DNA of 63,245 bases from an uncultured Pelagibacteraceae bacterium (GCA_902574695.1 CACGON010000005.1:1-63245); one strand, 5' to 3'. Positions 34,345-43,336 are shown, numbered from the stretch's first letter. Numbers and translations: made by a program. The notes: generated from the sequence alone by a model not told the origin.

Positions 34345-35172
34345 ATGAATATAATTAAAAAATTCAGCTTAGGAGTATTGATAAGTTTATTTTTAACAAT
34401 ATCTGCTAACGCTGATAAAATAAAAATAGGAACAGAGGGTGCTTACCCACCTTGGAATTCTAAAGACGCTTCAGGCAAATTAATTGGTTTTGAAGTTGAA
34501 TTGGCTTGGACACTTTGTAGGTATATTGGACAACAATGTGAAATAGTTGAACAAGATTGGGATGGAATGATACCAGCACTTATTATGAGAAAATTCGATG
34601 CAATTATGGCTGGAATGTCTATTACTGCAGAGAGACAAAAAGCAATTAACTTTTCTCAAGGTTATGCTGATGAAGTAGCTTCTCTAGCTGTTATGAAAGG
34701 TTCAGATCTTGAGGGAATAAGTACATCTGAAGGAATTAATCTTACAAAAAAAACAGGTACAGTAAAAAAAGATCTTAAAACTTTAACTTCTGCATTAGCT
34801 GGAAAAACTGTATGTACACAAACTGCTACAATTCACCAAAACTTTTTAGAATCTGGTGACGTAGGCAAGGTAAATGTAAGAACTTACAAAACTCAAGATG
34901 AGGTAAACCTAGATTTAGCTTCAGGAAGATGTGACGTTGCATTAGCTGCAGCAGTAGCATTTACAGATTATGCAGAAAAATCTGGTAAACCAGTAGTCTT
35001 AGTTGGACCAACATTTTCAGGTGGTGCATTTGGAAATGGTGTTGGCGTTGGTATTAGAAAAGATGATACTGAATTATTAAAGGCATTTAATAAAGCTATT
35101 GATAAAGCTAGAAAAAATGGAGACATTAGTAGAATTGCTACTAAATGGTTTGGTTTCGACGCTTCTATGTAA
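34345..35172 (+). CDS. Amino-acid-type ABC transporter binding protein (SBP family 3)
   Basis: 275 residues with signal peptide (~1-22, ending ISANADK). Family 3 fold: KIKIGTEGAYPPWNSKDASGKLIGFEVEL, the Arg-containing DAIMAGMSITAERQKAINFSQ and the closing DISRIATKWFGFD. Similar to opine/Lys-Arg-Orn binding proteins. A very strong ribosome site GGAGGAG at 34336-34342 precedes the ATG. First gene of an operon; a hairpin separates it from the permeases. Ligand may be a basic amino acid, opine or other polar solute. Confidence 0.93.
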   Translation: MNIIKKFSLGVLISLFLTISANADKIKIGTEGAYPPWNSKDASGKLIGFEVELAWTLCRYIGQQCEIVEQDWDGMIPALIMRKFDAIMAGMSITAERQKAINFSQGYADEVASLAVMKGSDLEGISTSEGINLTKKTGTVKKDLKTLTSALAGKTVCTQTATIHQNFLESGDVGKVNVRTYKTQDEVNLDLASGRCDVALAAAVAFTDYAEKSGKPVVLVGPTFSGGAFGNGVGVGIRKDDTELLKAFNKAIDKARKNGDISRIATKWFGFDASM

Positions 35173-35185
35173 TTAATTTTAGATT

Positions 35186-35210
35186 TGGCGACTATAATAT
35201 ATAGTCGCCA
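35186..35210 (+). terminator. Stem-loop between the binding protein and permease genes
   Basis: A perfect 10-base-pair stem (35186-35195 with 35201-35210, arms TGGCGACTAT/ATAGTCGCCA) closes a five-base loop. Only three Ts follow, so it is more likely a 3' stabiliser or weak attenuator than a full terminator. The permease ATG is at 35217, six bases after the stem, leaving no space for a Shine-Dalgarno sequence. Confidence 0.75.
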
Positions 35211-35216
35211 GTCTTT

Positions 35217-35909
35217 ATGGAACTTCTAGCATTTGGAAAAACTGGTTGGGGCGACGAACTATTCATCGCAACGTTAATGACTATAGCTGTTTCAATAACA
35301 GCGATGCTAATTGGTTTTATTTTTGCATTAATTTTTACACCTTTAAAACTATCAAAAAATAAATTTTTAAATATTATAGCTAATTGTTACACAACAATAA
35401 TTAGAGGGGTTCCAGAATTATTAGTTATTTATCTTTTCTTTTTTGGGGGGAGCGGTGCAGTAATGTTTGTTGCCTCTATTTTTGGTTATAATGACTATAT
35501 AGAAATAAATGCATTTATCACAGGATCACTTGCAATTGGAATAATTTCTGGAGCATATTCAACTGAGGTCTTTAGAGGAGCCATCCAATCAATTGACAAA
35601 GGCCAGTTTGAAGCTTCAAAAGTATTAGGTTTAAAAAAACCAATACATTTTTTTAAGGTCATTATGCCTCAAATGTTAAGATTAGCCATTCCTAATTTAA
35701 GTAATGTTTGGCAAATTACACTTAAAGATACATCATTAATTTCTGTAACAGGTTTAGTTGAAATTATGAGACAATCTTATATTGCAGCTGGATCTACAAG
35801 AGATCCTTTGTTCTTTTATTCTTTTGCAGCAATTTTATATCTATTGCTGACTTTCTTAAGTATGAAGTTAATAAACAAATTAGAACTTAAGTATAGCAGG
35901 GGGTATTAA
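35217..35909 (+). CDS. Polar amino acid ABC permease (HisQ/OccQ type)
   Basis: 230 residues with five or six helices. Conserved TTIIRGVPELLVIYLFFFGG, GAYSTEVFRGAIQSIDKGQFEASKVLGL (EAA loop) and PQMLRLAIPNLSNVWQITLKDTSLIS are typical of HisQ/OccQ. Forms a heterodimer with the next gene, whose start overlaps its stop (TAATG). No Shine-Dalgarno is seen; a stem-loop lies directly in front of the start. Confidence 0.94.
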   Translation: MELLAFGKTGWGDELFIATLMTIAVSITAMLIGFIFALIFTPLKLSKNKFLNIIANCYTTIIRGVPELLVIYLFFFGGSGAVMFVASIFGYNDYIEINAFITGSLAIGIISGAYSTEVFRGAIQSIDKGQFEASKVLGLKKPIHFFKVIMPQMLRLAIPNLSNVWQITLKDTSLISVTGLVEIMRQSYIAAGSTRDPLFFYSFAAILYLLLTFLSMKLINKLELKYSRGY

Positions 35910-36586
35910 TGGATTTTGAATTAATGATTAATAGTTTTCCCAAATTACTAAATGCCGCTGTTATTACTTTAAAACTTTTGTCCGTGTCTTTAATTGTAGG
36001 ATTGTTCATTGGTCTTTTATTTGCAATTCTAAGATTAAATAAAAATATTTTTATTAATAAATTTGCATATGGGTATTCATATGTTTTTAGAGGAACACCA
36101 TTATTAGTGCAAATATTCATTATATATTTTGGTCTAGGTCAAATAGAGTATTTAAGGTCAACATTTTTGTGGGTGATTTTAAAAGAACCTTATTGGTGTG
36201 CAATTATTGCTTTTGCTTTAAACACTGGTGCTTACACTTCTGAAATTTTAAGATCTGCATTTCAAACAATTCAACCTGGAATAATTGAAGCTGGCAAAAG
36301 CTTAGGAATTTCTAACAAAATAATATTTTATAAAATTCAAATTCCAATTGCTATTAGACAATCTTTACCAGCTTATGGTAATGAAATTATTTTAATGATG
36401 AAAGGAACTTCTTTAGCAAGCACTGTTACAATAATGGATCTAACTGGTGTTGCAAAATATATAATTTCAACAACTTTTAAGCCGATCGAAGTATTTATTG
36501 TTGCAGGTGGAATTTACTTATTTATGACTTTTATAATTCATAATGTAATCAAGTATCTAGAAAAAAAATATAGTTTCTCTCAATGA
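35909..36586 (+). CDS. Polar amino acid ABC permease (HisM/OccM type)
   Basis: 225 residues. YSYVFRGTPLLVQIFIIYFGLGQ, NTGAYTSEILRSAFQTIQPGIIEAGKSLGIS and PAYGNEIILMMKGTSLAST are HisM/OccM family motifs. Partner of the preceding permease. No ATPase gene follows; instead a PhyH dioxygenase overlaps the stop by four bases, so the ATPase must be supplied from elsewhere in the genome. Confidence 0.94.
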   Translation: MDFELMINSFPKLLNAAVITLKLLSVSLIVGLFIGLLFAILRLNKNIFINKFAYGYSYVFRGTPLLVQIFIIYFGLGQIEYLRSTFLWVILKEPYWCAIIAFALNTGAYTSEILRSAFQTIQPGIIEAGKSLGISNKIIFYKIQIPIAIRQSLPAYGNEIILMMKGTSLASTVTIMDLTGVAKYIISTTFKPIEVFIVAGGIYLFMTFIIHNVIKYLEKKYSFSQ

Positions 36587-37410
36587 CAGGGTTAACAGCA
36601 AAACAATTAGATCATTACAAAAACAAAGGATATATTTCACCTGTAAATGCCTTGAGCTTATCTGAAGCAAAAGAAATTAGAAATGAAATAGAAAAAATTG
36701 AAAAAGATTGGCCAGGAGCACTAGAGGGAGTTAATCGAAACTACGTCCATTTAATTTCACCAATATTTAATAAAATTTGTTTAAATAAAAATATCCTAGA
36801 TGCAGTCGAAAGTATAGTTGGTGATAATATTCTAATTTGTGGTACTACACTATTTATAAAAAATCCTAATGAAAAGGGTTTTGTAAGCTTTCATCAAGAC
36901 GCTAAATATATTGGTCTGGAGCCACATAATTGGGTAACTGTTTGGTTAGCTGTTACTGATGCAAATGAACAAAATGGATGCATGAGAATGTTACCAGGTT
37001 CACATAAGGAAAATTTAAAAAAGCATGATCAAAAGTTCGATAAAAATAATTTATTAACTCGTGGTCAGACAATAACAAATGTTCCATTAGACAAAACAGA
37101 ACCTATAATTCTTAAAGCAGGCCAAGTATCATTGCATCATCCATTAATTGTTCATGGATCAGGGTTAAACCAAAGTAACGATAGAAGAATAGGATTTGTT
37201 ATTCAAAGTTATATAGGAAGTAATGTTAATCAAGTAATTGGAAAAATGTATGTTCAGCTAGCTAGGGGAATAGATAAATATAAATATCATGAGTATTCTA
37301 AAGTACCTGTAGAATTAATGGGAAAAAGTGAAGTATCTTCTCAAAATAAAGCTAACGAAGAATTATCTAAGATTTTTTATAGTGGCTCAAAAAAAATAGG
37401 AAAGTTTTAA
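36583..37410 (+). CDS. PhyH-family Fe(II)/2-oxoglutarate dioxygenase
   Basis: 275 residues. Phytanoyl-CoA dioxygenase fold with the iron triad: the HxD in VSFHQDAKYIG (~104-106), and the distal His in SLHHPLIVHGSG, with RRIGFVIQ supplying the 2-oxoglutarate-binding Arg. GCMRMLPGSHK is also typical. The family hydroxylates or demethylates small molecules. Because it overlaps the permease gene, its substrate is probably what the transporter brings in. The ectoine-hydroxylase signature was not recognised. Convergent with the M24-like hydrolase gene, ends overlapping by four bases. Confidence 0.92.
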   Translation: MTGLTAKQLDHYKNKGYISPVNALSLSEAKEIRNEIEKIEKDWPGALEGVNRNYVHLISPIFNKICLNKNILDAVESIVGDNILICGTTLFIKNPNEKGFVSFHQDAKYIGLEPHNWVTVWLAVTDANEQNGCMRMLPGSHKENLKKHDQKFDKNNLLTRGQTITNVPLDKTEPIILKAGQVSLHHPLIVHGSGLNQSNDRRIGFVIQSYIGSNVNQVIGKMYVQLARGIDKYKYHEYSKVPVELMGKSEVSSQNKANEELSKIFYSGSKKIGKF

Positions 37411-38558
37411 AGGACGACAAGATCTAACTTTTGTTTCCCAAGTCTTTCATTTCCATTTTCAGTTACCAGATAAGTTTCACCTAAATTCATTGCTAATTGG
37501 TTTTTAGAGTCCATTAATATCATGTGCATAAAAAAAACATTTCCAGGCTGAATTTCATAAGGATTATTGGTGTAAAGCATTGGCCAGTCCATCCAGTTCG
37601 GTGAAAAAGTATTTCCTAATGAATAACCACAAGCATTCATTCTAGCTTTATTAAAACCAAGGTCATCAAAGGTCTTTGCATGAGCATCAAAAACTTCTCC
37701 AATTTTATTTCCTGGTTTAAGTTTACTTTCACAATTCTTTAATGCCTCAATACAAGCCTCGTGCATTTTATAATGTTTAGGATCTGCTTTACCAATAGGA
37801 ATTGTTCTAAACATAGCTGAATGATAATGTTTGTAAGTTCCTGCCCACTCTACTGTTAATTGATCTTGATTGCTTAAAATTTGTTTTTCAGATTGATAAC
37901 GACATAGAAGAGCATTTTTCCCAGAACCAATAATAAATTCATTAGCAGGATAATCTCCTCCATCCTCAAAAATAACTCTATTCATTTCAGCTAATATCTT
38001 AGACTCACTTACTCCAGCTTTTGCATGCTTCCATACTTCATCCAAAGCTTTATCAGCAAGCTCAGCAGCTTTTTTTACATAAACAATTTCTTCTTTGGAT
38101 TTGATAACTCTTAACTTTGTTATTAAGTCTGATTTATCTTCGAAACTACAATAATTTTCTAAAGATTTATTAAGTCTAAGTGCATTACGTCCAGTTAAAC
38201 CGTATGCCTCGTATTCAACCCCTAATTTTTTTCCTTTAAGATTTAACTCTTCTAAAATAACTTTAAGATCATCGGTCGGATTAGAGCCATCTTTATCAAT
38301 CCAAATTCTGATATCCTCAAGGTTAGAGGTATTCTGTGCTTGTCGTAAATCTGGAGCTCTAGTTAAGAGTATTGTGTTCCCATTTTTATCTATAATTAAT
38401 GATTGAAAAAAAACGTAACCAAAAGTGTCATAACCTGTCAACCAATACATAGACTCTTGTCTAAACATCAATAAAGCATCAAGATTCTGCTCTTTCATTG
38501 ATTTTAAAACTTTATTTTTTCTTTGTGAAAATTCTTGCTTTGAAAAATGAAGTCCCAT
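37407..38558 (-). CDS. M24-fold hydrolase without metal site (creatinase/ectoine hydrolase-like)
   Basis: 383 residues from the ATG at 38558 (a TTG four codons earlier overlaps the upstream gene). Pita-bread fold with creatinase N-domain (LTGYDTFGYVFFQSL) and C-domain. The two Asp of the metal site are replaced in VEWAG (Glu237) and YHSAMFRT (Ala248), and the usual GHG and EPG ligands are absent (CGYSLG, MHMILMD). This is as in creatinase and the DoeA/EutD ectoine hydrolases, which cleave C-N bonds without metal. So an amidine or ring hydrolase acting on an osmolyte is more likely than a peptidase. Convergent neighbours: a PhyH dioxygenase and an ABC uptake system. Confidence 0.87.
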   Translation of the reverse strand: MGLHFSKQEFSQRKNKVLKSMKEQNLDALLMFRQESMYWLTGYDTFGYVFFQSLIIDKNGNTILLTRAPDLRQAQNTSNLEDIRIWIDKDGSNPTDDLKVILEELNLKGKKLGVEYEAYGLTGRNALRLNKSLENYCSFEDKSDLITKLRVIKSKEEIVYVKKAAELADKALDEVWKHAKAGVSESKILAEMNRVIFEDGGDYPANEFIIGSGKNALLCRYQSEKQILSNQDQLTVEWAGTYKHYHSAMFRTIPIGKADPKHYKMHEACIEALKNCESKLKPGNKIGEVFDAHAKTFDDLGFNKARMNACGYSLGNTFSPNWMDWPMLYTNNPYEIQPGNVFFMHMILMDSKNQLAMNLGETYLVTENGNERLGKQKLDLVVL

Positions 38559-38566
38559 TAAAATGA

Positions 38567-38956
38567 TCAATAGCCAGTATATTCTTTGATTTCTTTGATT
38601 TTAGATCCAGTATAGTTATTGATTTCTAATTTAATATTTCCTCTCTTATCATTTAAAAAATGTATATCTCTTGATGTTTTTATGAAAACTTCACCAAAAT
38701 CAGAATTTTTTTCACAAAGCCTCTTTTCATTTTCAATATCCCATAACTTATTATTTATATCTTTGAGTTCTTTAAAAAGATCACTTAATTTTTCATCAAT
38801 TTTTACGTTGTTTTCAAACTGATTCTTTAAAATGACATATTCTTCATTTATAAAATTGAGTTTATCAGGATCTTTGATCCTGTCTTTTTTAATTTCTAAT
38901 ATGGATAATTTGTCTAAAAGCTCACCAACAGATACTTCAACTAAAATCTTATTCAT
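38567..38956 (-). CDS. DUF6165-type hypothetical protein
   Basis: 129 residues, fully helical and charged, with ILVEVSVGELLDKLSILEIKKDRI at the N-terminus and a C-terminal RDIHFLNDKRGNIKLEIN, the pattern I associate with DUF6165. These proteins are often found beside ADP-heptose-type GT9 transferases, as here (the GT9 gene is divergent, 32 bases away). Function unknown. Confidence 0.78.
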   Translation of the reverse strand: MNKILVEVSVGELLDKLSILEIKKDRIKDPDKLNFINEEYVILKNQFENNVKIDEKLSDLFKELKDINNKLWDIENEKRLCEKNSDFGEVFIKTSRDIHFLNDKRGNIKLEINNYTGSKIKEIKEYTGY

Positions 38957-38988
38957 AAAAAATAATACTATGTTAAATTGTTAAAAAT

Positions 38989-39927
38989 ATGTCTAATATT
39001 TTAATAATCAAACATGGCTCTTTAGGTGATATAGCGCAGTCAAGTGGGGTAATTCAAGATATATTTGAGAATCACAAGAAAGATAAAATCTATTTATTAA
39101 CAACCAAACCATATTTTGATTTATTTAAAAAAAATCCTTATCTTACAGACGTAATTTTAGATAAAAGAGCATCCAAATTTAATTTAATTTATCTTTATCT
39201 TTTAATGAAAAATATTAAAAAATTTAATTTTTCAAAAGTTTATGATTTACAAAATTCAACAAGAACTAATTTTTATAAAAAAATTTTATTTCCTCGTTCA
39301 GAATTAGATAAATGGTCTTCGTCTGAAACTACATTACCAAAAGATAAGACTAAAGAGGAATTTGATAAAAATCCAGTTCTTAATAGATTTGAACATCAAC
39401 TCAAGATCTCTGGACTTAAAACTTATCACACAATGAAACCAAATTTTTCATGGAGTTGCGAAAATATATCTAAATTAAAATCAGAGTTTAATCTTGAAAA
39501 ATATATTTTATTATTTCCATTTTGTTCACCACACTTAAAACAAAAAAAATGGCCATTCTTTAATGAGCTAATTGATATAATTAAAATTAATTTTAAAGAC
39601 ACATATAAAATTATTGTTGCACCAGGTCCTAATGAGATTGAACAAGCAAAACAAGTAAAAGCAGATTGTATTTTAGACAATGGGAAACCAGTAAGTATTT
39701 CTCAGTTGTCATCATTAATAAAAGAAAGCACTTTTGTAATTGCAAACGATACTGGGCCAGCACATATGGCTGCTCATTTAAACGCAAAAGGATTTAGTTT
39801 ATTTGGATCGCATACAACTGCTTATAAGGTTAGTATAGAGAGAGAAAATTTTAAAGCCATTCAAGTTAGTGATTTGAATAAATTAAGTGCTGAAAAAGTA
39901 TTTAATAGACTAAAAGAAAAAATTTAA
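38989..39927 (+). CDS. GT9 heptosyltransferase-like glycosyltransferase
   Basis: 312 residues. GT-B fold: N-terminal ILIIKHGSLGDIAQSSGVIQDI, DLQNSTRTN, then LLFPFCSP, FVIANDTGPAHMAAHL and KGFSLFGSHT, the ADP-heptose:LPS transferase pattern. Likely acts in outer-membrane oligosaccharide synthesis in the cytoplasm. Convergent with the small membrane protein gene; its end overlaps that gene by four bases. Confidence 0.92.
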   Translation: MSNILIIKHGSLGDIAQSSGVIQDIFENHKKDKIYLLTTKPYFDLFKKNPYLTDVILDKRASKFNLIYLYLLMKNIKKFNFSKVYDLQNSTRTNFYKKILFPRSELDKWSSSETTLPKDKTKEEFDKNPVLNRFEHQLKISGLKTYHTMKPNFSWSCENISKLKSEFNLEKYILLFPFCSPHLKQKKWPFFNELIDIIKINFKDTYKIIVAPGPNEIEQAKQVKADCILDNGKPVSISQLSSLIKESTFVIANDTGPAHMAAHLNAKGFSLFGSHTTAYKVSIERENFKAIQVSDLNKLSAEKVFNRLKEKI

Positions 39928-40340
39928 TAATAAATTTTGTCTGCTAAACCGTAACAAAGTAATGCACTCATTATTGTAAATACAAGTGGTGCTATCACAG
40001 GTTCGTTACCAGTCTTTTCTGTAACACCTGTTTTATCTATTTTAACAGAATAAAAATTACAAAGAAAAATACATAAATTATTTACAAAAACTAAATTAAA
40101 AAATGCCCAAGATCCCTCAAGTCCAGCAGGCCTTATAAATCCAACATAAATTGACATTAAAAAAACAGCTAGCATAAAAGCACCAGCCATACGCGTCATT
40201 ATCGCAGCTGATGGCTCTATGTTAAATCTCTCCATAAAACTTTTAGTACCTACTATTGTTTGAAATGCATAAATACCAACACCAAGGAAATGAACTAAAA
40301 AAATTATTAAATAAAAAATGTTATTAAATTTATCGATCAT
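39924..40340 (-). CDS. Hypothetical four-helix membrane protein
   Basis: 138 residues with four predicted helices (about 8-30, 47-66, 73-98, 112-134). Loops are short and contain RMAGAFMLAVF and GLEGSWAFFNLVFVNNL. No family recognised with confidence. It lies 9 bases downstream of the GT4 gene in the same direction, so it may be co-transcribed with it. Confidence 0.78.
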   Translation of the reverse strand: MIDKFNNIFYLIIFLVHFLGVGIYAFQTIVGTKSFMERFNIEPSAAIMTRMAGAFMLAVFLMSIYVGFIRPAGLEGSWAFFNLVFVNNLCIFLCNFYSVKIDKTGVTEKTGNEPVIAPLVFTIMSALLCYGLADKIYY

Positions 40341-40349
40341 ATTAAAAAT

Positions 40350-41429
40350 TTATAAGATTCTCTTATAATTTTCAATGACCTTGTCCCAATGAAATTTTTC
40401 TGAATTTTCTTTGGCTAATTTCCCGTAATCTTTATATTTTCGATCCTTGAGAAGCTTATCTATTGATGTATAAATTTCTTCCAAATCATTACCATCACAA
40501 ATTAAACCTGTTTTTTCATGTATTATTGCATCTGACTCACCGCCATGCTTACCACCTAATGATGGAACACCAAATTGTGCAGCTTCAATATACGCAATTC
40601 CAAATCCTTCGACTGATTTTTTTTCTATTACTGAAGGCATTACAAAAATATTTGAAGAGGCAACCAAAGCGTTTTTAAATTCGTTTGAGATATTTTTCAT
40701 AAATATTACTTGATTTGATAAATTAAGTTGTTCAACCAACTTTTTAATATTTTCTTCCTCTTCACCATGACCTACACAAACATAAATAATATCCGGATAA
40801 ATTTCTTTTAAATTTCTTAAAGCCATTATAATCTTTTCATGATTTTTTCTTTTATCAAATCGAGAAACTGTGATTAGTCTATTCTTTTTCTCACCAAATA
40901 TATCCTCAGCTTTAGTTATATATTCTTCAGGGATTTTTTTAACTGGATCAATTCCTGGATTTATAACAATTATTTTTTCAGAATTTACCCCTAATTCAAT
41001 TGCTAAATTTTTGGTGAAATTAGAATTAGCAACCACATAATCAATATTATTTAATATTTTAAGCAATCTTCTATTAAGCCATGAGTTTTTTTTATGGTTT
41101 ATTTCTTTCGAATGAATCAAACAAATTTTTTTTTTATTTGACTTAATGTTCTCAAGACTTTTCCAGTGATCTGCAATTATACAACTTACTTTATTTTTTT
41201 TTAAAAATTCGTTAATTAAAAAGGATTTTCTATATTTTCTAATTAATTTTGGACCTTTGACTCTCTCAATTGAAAATGAAACCTTCTCATCGTGCTCACT
41301 ATGATCTTCATGAAAATCTGCAAAGACTTTAACCATATTAAATTTTGACAATGATTTTGTCAGTCCCCACATTAAATTTTGCATACCACCTACATCGGGA
41401 GGAAAATTTCGTGTTATGATTAAAAACAT
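40350..41429 (-). CDS. GT4-family glycosyltransferase
   Basis: 359 residues from the ATG at 41429, one base after the thioredoxin-like gene stop; a longer in-frame start inside that gene is unlikely. GT-B fold: FLIITRNFPPDVGGMQN (typical GT4 N-terminus), VIVINPGIDPVKKIP-type linker, LITVSRFDKRKNHEKII and the donor site EGFGIAYIEAAQFGVPSLGGKHGGESDAI. Probably adds a hexose to surface glycan. The PGID and E-x7-E motifs are intact. Confidence 0.93.
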   Translation of the reverse strand: MFLIITRNFPPDVGGMQNLMWGLTKSLSKFNMVKVFADFHEDHSEHDEKVSFSIERVKGPKLIRKYRKSFLINEFLKKNKVSCIIADHWKSLENIKSNKKKICLIHSKEINHKKNSWLNRRLLKILNNIDYVVANSNFTKNLAIELGVNSEKIIVINPGIDPVKKIPEEYITKAEDIFGEKKNRLITVSRFDKRKNHEKIIMALRNLKEIYPDIIYVCVGHGEEEENIKKLVEQLNLSNQVIFMKNISNEFKNALVASSNIFVMPSVIEKKSVEGFGIAYIEAAQFGVPSLGGKHGGESDAIIHEKTGLICDGNDLEEIYTSIDKLLKDRKYKDYGKLAKENSEKFHWDKVIENYKRIL

Positions 41430-41430
41430 G

Positions 41431-41985
41431 TTATTTTGTCCATTTAATGTTACATCCCATGCTTGGGATTTGGTTTTTAGGGCCATTTCCTGTTTGTGAT
41501 ATTTGTTTTAATGCCATTAACAATTCACTATCACCGTTTCTAATTGGTTTTAAATCTTTCAGCTCTCTAATTCTTCCTCTGTATTGAAGTTCTAATTTAT
41601 TATTATACGCAAAAAAATCTGGTGTACATACAGCATTATATTTTCTTGCTATTTCCTGTGTATCGTCATGAAGGTAGGGGAATTTAAAATTATTTTCTTT
41701 GGCAAATTCGATCATTTTTTCAAAAGAATCTTCAGGATAATTTTTTACATCATTTGAACATATAGCAGCCGAGTTTATTCCAATCTTTTTAATTTCATCA
41801 CAATCATCAACTAAATCTTTAATGATAGCCTTCACATAGGGACAATGATTACAGATAAACATTATAAGGGTTCCTTTTTCACCTTTAATATCTGTTAATG
41901 AAAGTATTTTATTATCGGTAGATTTGAGTTTAAATTCTTCTGCTTTTTTTCCAAAATCACATATTGGTGTTTTTGTAAGAGCCAT
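41431..41985 (-). CDS. Thioredoxin-fold redoxin protein
   Basis: 184 residues. AhpC/TSA-redoxin fold with a CNHCPYVKAI motif (Cys-x-x-Cys-Pro), GTLIMFICN before it and AICSNDVKNYPEDSFE after it, then VCTPDFFAYN, the cis-Pro loop. Lacks a signal peptide, so cytoplasmic. This subgroup is common in marine bacteria and has no defined partner. Only one base separates it from the GT4 start. Confidence 0.88.
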   Translation of the reverse strand: MALTKTPICDFGKKAEEFKLKSTDNKILSLTDIKGEKGTLIMFICNHCPYVKAIIKDLVDDCDEIKKIGINSAAICSNDVKNYPEDSFEKMIEFAKENNFKFPYLHDDTQEIARKYNAVCTPDFFAYNNKLELQYRGRIRELKDLKPIRNGDSELLMALKQISQTGNGPKNQIPSMGCNIKWTK

Positions 41986-42005
41986 GGTAAGTTAATATAT
42001 AATTT

Positions 42006-42518
42006 ATGTTTTACGATTTAAAAGATAAAAAACCAAAAAACTCTGGCGAAAATTGGGTAGCTCCTAATGCGACTATAATTGGTGATGTTACCTTAGAAAA
42101 AAATTCAAGTATTTGGTTTAATGCCGTTTTACGAGGTGATATTGAAAACATTCATATTGGAGAGGGATCAAACGTACAAGACGGAAGTGTTTTACACACT
42201 GATCCAGGTTGTCCATTAAAAGTTGGAAAAGACGTAACGATTGGCCACATGGTTATGCTTCATGGATGTACGATTGGAGATAACAGTTTAATAGGAATTG
42301 GTGCAGTCATTTTAAATAATGCAAAGATTGGAAAAAATTGCATTATTGGTGCGAAAGCTTTAATTACCGAAAATAAAGAAATACCAGACAATTCTTTAGT
42401 GATAGGTTCGCCTGGCAAAGTTGTAAGAGAAGTTACTGCAGAAGAAAAAAAGGCAGTGTTTGAAAATACAAAGCACTATCAGGATAATTGGAAAAAATAT
42501 TCTAAATCTATATTTTAG
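42006..42518 (+). CDS. Gamma-carbonic anhydrase-family (YrdA/CaiE-like) hexapeptide protein
   Basis: 170 residues. Left-handed beta-helix repeats (ATIIGDVTLEKNSSIWFNAVLRGD), with the three zinc His of the family in SVLHTDP, TIGHMVMLHGC. Standard length. Many relatives bind zinc but show little carbonic anhydrase activity. Divergent by 20 bases from the redoxin gene and 4 bases ahead of a methyltransferase gene. Confidence 0.93.
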   Translation: MFYDLKDKKPKNSGENWVAPNATIIGDVTLEKNSSIWFNAVLRGDIENIHIGEGSNVQDGSVLHTDPGCPLKVGKDVTIGHMVMLHGCTIGDNSLIGIGAVILNNAKIGKNCIIGAKALITENKEIPDNSLVIGSPGKVVREVTAEEKKAVFENTKHYQDNWKKYSKSIF

Positions 42519-42521
42519 TTA

Positions 42522-43334
42522 ATGACATCAAATAAAAATTTAAACTCAATTGCCGAAACTTATAAAACTGACAAATTTGAGCATGGATATACTAAAGTCT
42601 ATGAAAAATATTTTGAAGGTTTAAGAGATCAAAGATTAAAGATACTTGAGATAGGTATAGCAGATGGAAAATCTTTATTAATGTGGTCAGATTATTTTAA
42701 AAATTCTTCTATAATTGGCATAGATATTCATGAAATTAATACAGAAGAAAAAAAACTTGATAGACCAAACATTTACATTCATCAGGGATCTCAAAGTGAT
42801 AAAAAATTTATTGAAGAATTAATAAAGGAATATAAACAATTCGATATTATTATTGATGATGGAAGCCATTTAGCTAAAGATGTTAAAAAAAGTTTTGAAC
42901 TTTTATTTCCAGCTTTAAAAGATGATGGTTTATATGTAGTTGAAGACATTCAAACAAGTTACAATCATTTTTTTGGAGGGAACCCCTTTGATTTAAAATA
43001 CTCAAACTCACATATGAATTTTTTTAAACAACTCACCGATAGTTTAAACTATCAAGAAATAGCAAATCCTTTTTATATTGAAAAAGAATACGACGGAAAA
43101 ATAACAAATATTTCCTTTTATCATAATATGATTTTTTTAAGAAAAGGTAATAACGATGTACAAAGCAGAGAAGTAATTAAACATTCCTATGAGGATATGA
43201 AATTTATAGAAAAATCTAAAAGGACAGGAAAAAAACTACAATATTTTATTAAATATAAAATATTCTATAAAACCTACACTCTCTTATTATTTGTATTTAA
43301 CACCATTAAAAAATTATTACTATTTAGAATATAG
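42522..43334 (+). CDS. CmcI/macrocin-type SAM methyltransferase, second copy
   Basis: 270 residues, same size as the paralogue at 29050-29862. Motifs: IAETYKTDKFEHGYTKVYEKYF at the start, KILEIGIADGKSLLMWSDYF (SAM site), IIGIDIHE, FDIIIDDGSHLAKDV and GLYVVEDIQTSYN. The N-terminal block is typical of methyltransferases in glycan clusters. It ends with a hydrophobic, Leu/Phe-rich tail that may associate with membrane. Confidence 0.9.
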   Translation: MTSNKNLNSIAETYKTDKFEHGYTKVYEKYFEGLRDQRLKILEIGIADGKSLLMWSDYFKNSSIIGIDIHEINTEEKKLDRPNIYIHQGSQSDKKFIEELIKEYKQFDIIIDDGSHLAKDVKKSFELLFPALKDDGLYVVEDIQTSYNHFFGGNPFDLKYSNSHMNFFKQLTDSLNYQEIANPFYIEKEYDGKITNISFYHNMIFLRKGNNDVQSREVIKHSYEDMKFIEKSKRTGKKLQYFIKYKIFYKTYTLLLFVFNTIKKLLLFRI

Positions 43335-43336
43335 TT

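Noticed and set aside
37407-38570. Longer TTG-started form of the M24-like protein
   Set aside because: The ATG four codons later begins the conserved N-terminus and avoids overlap with the upstream stop.
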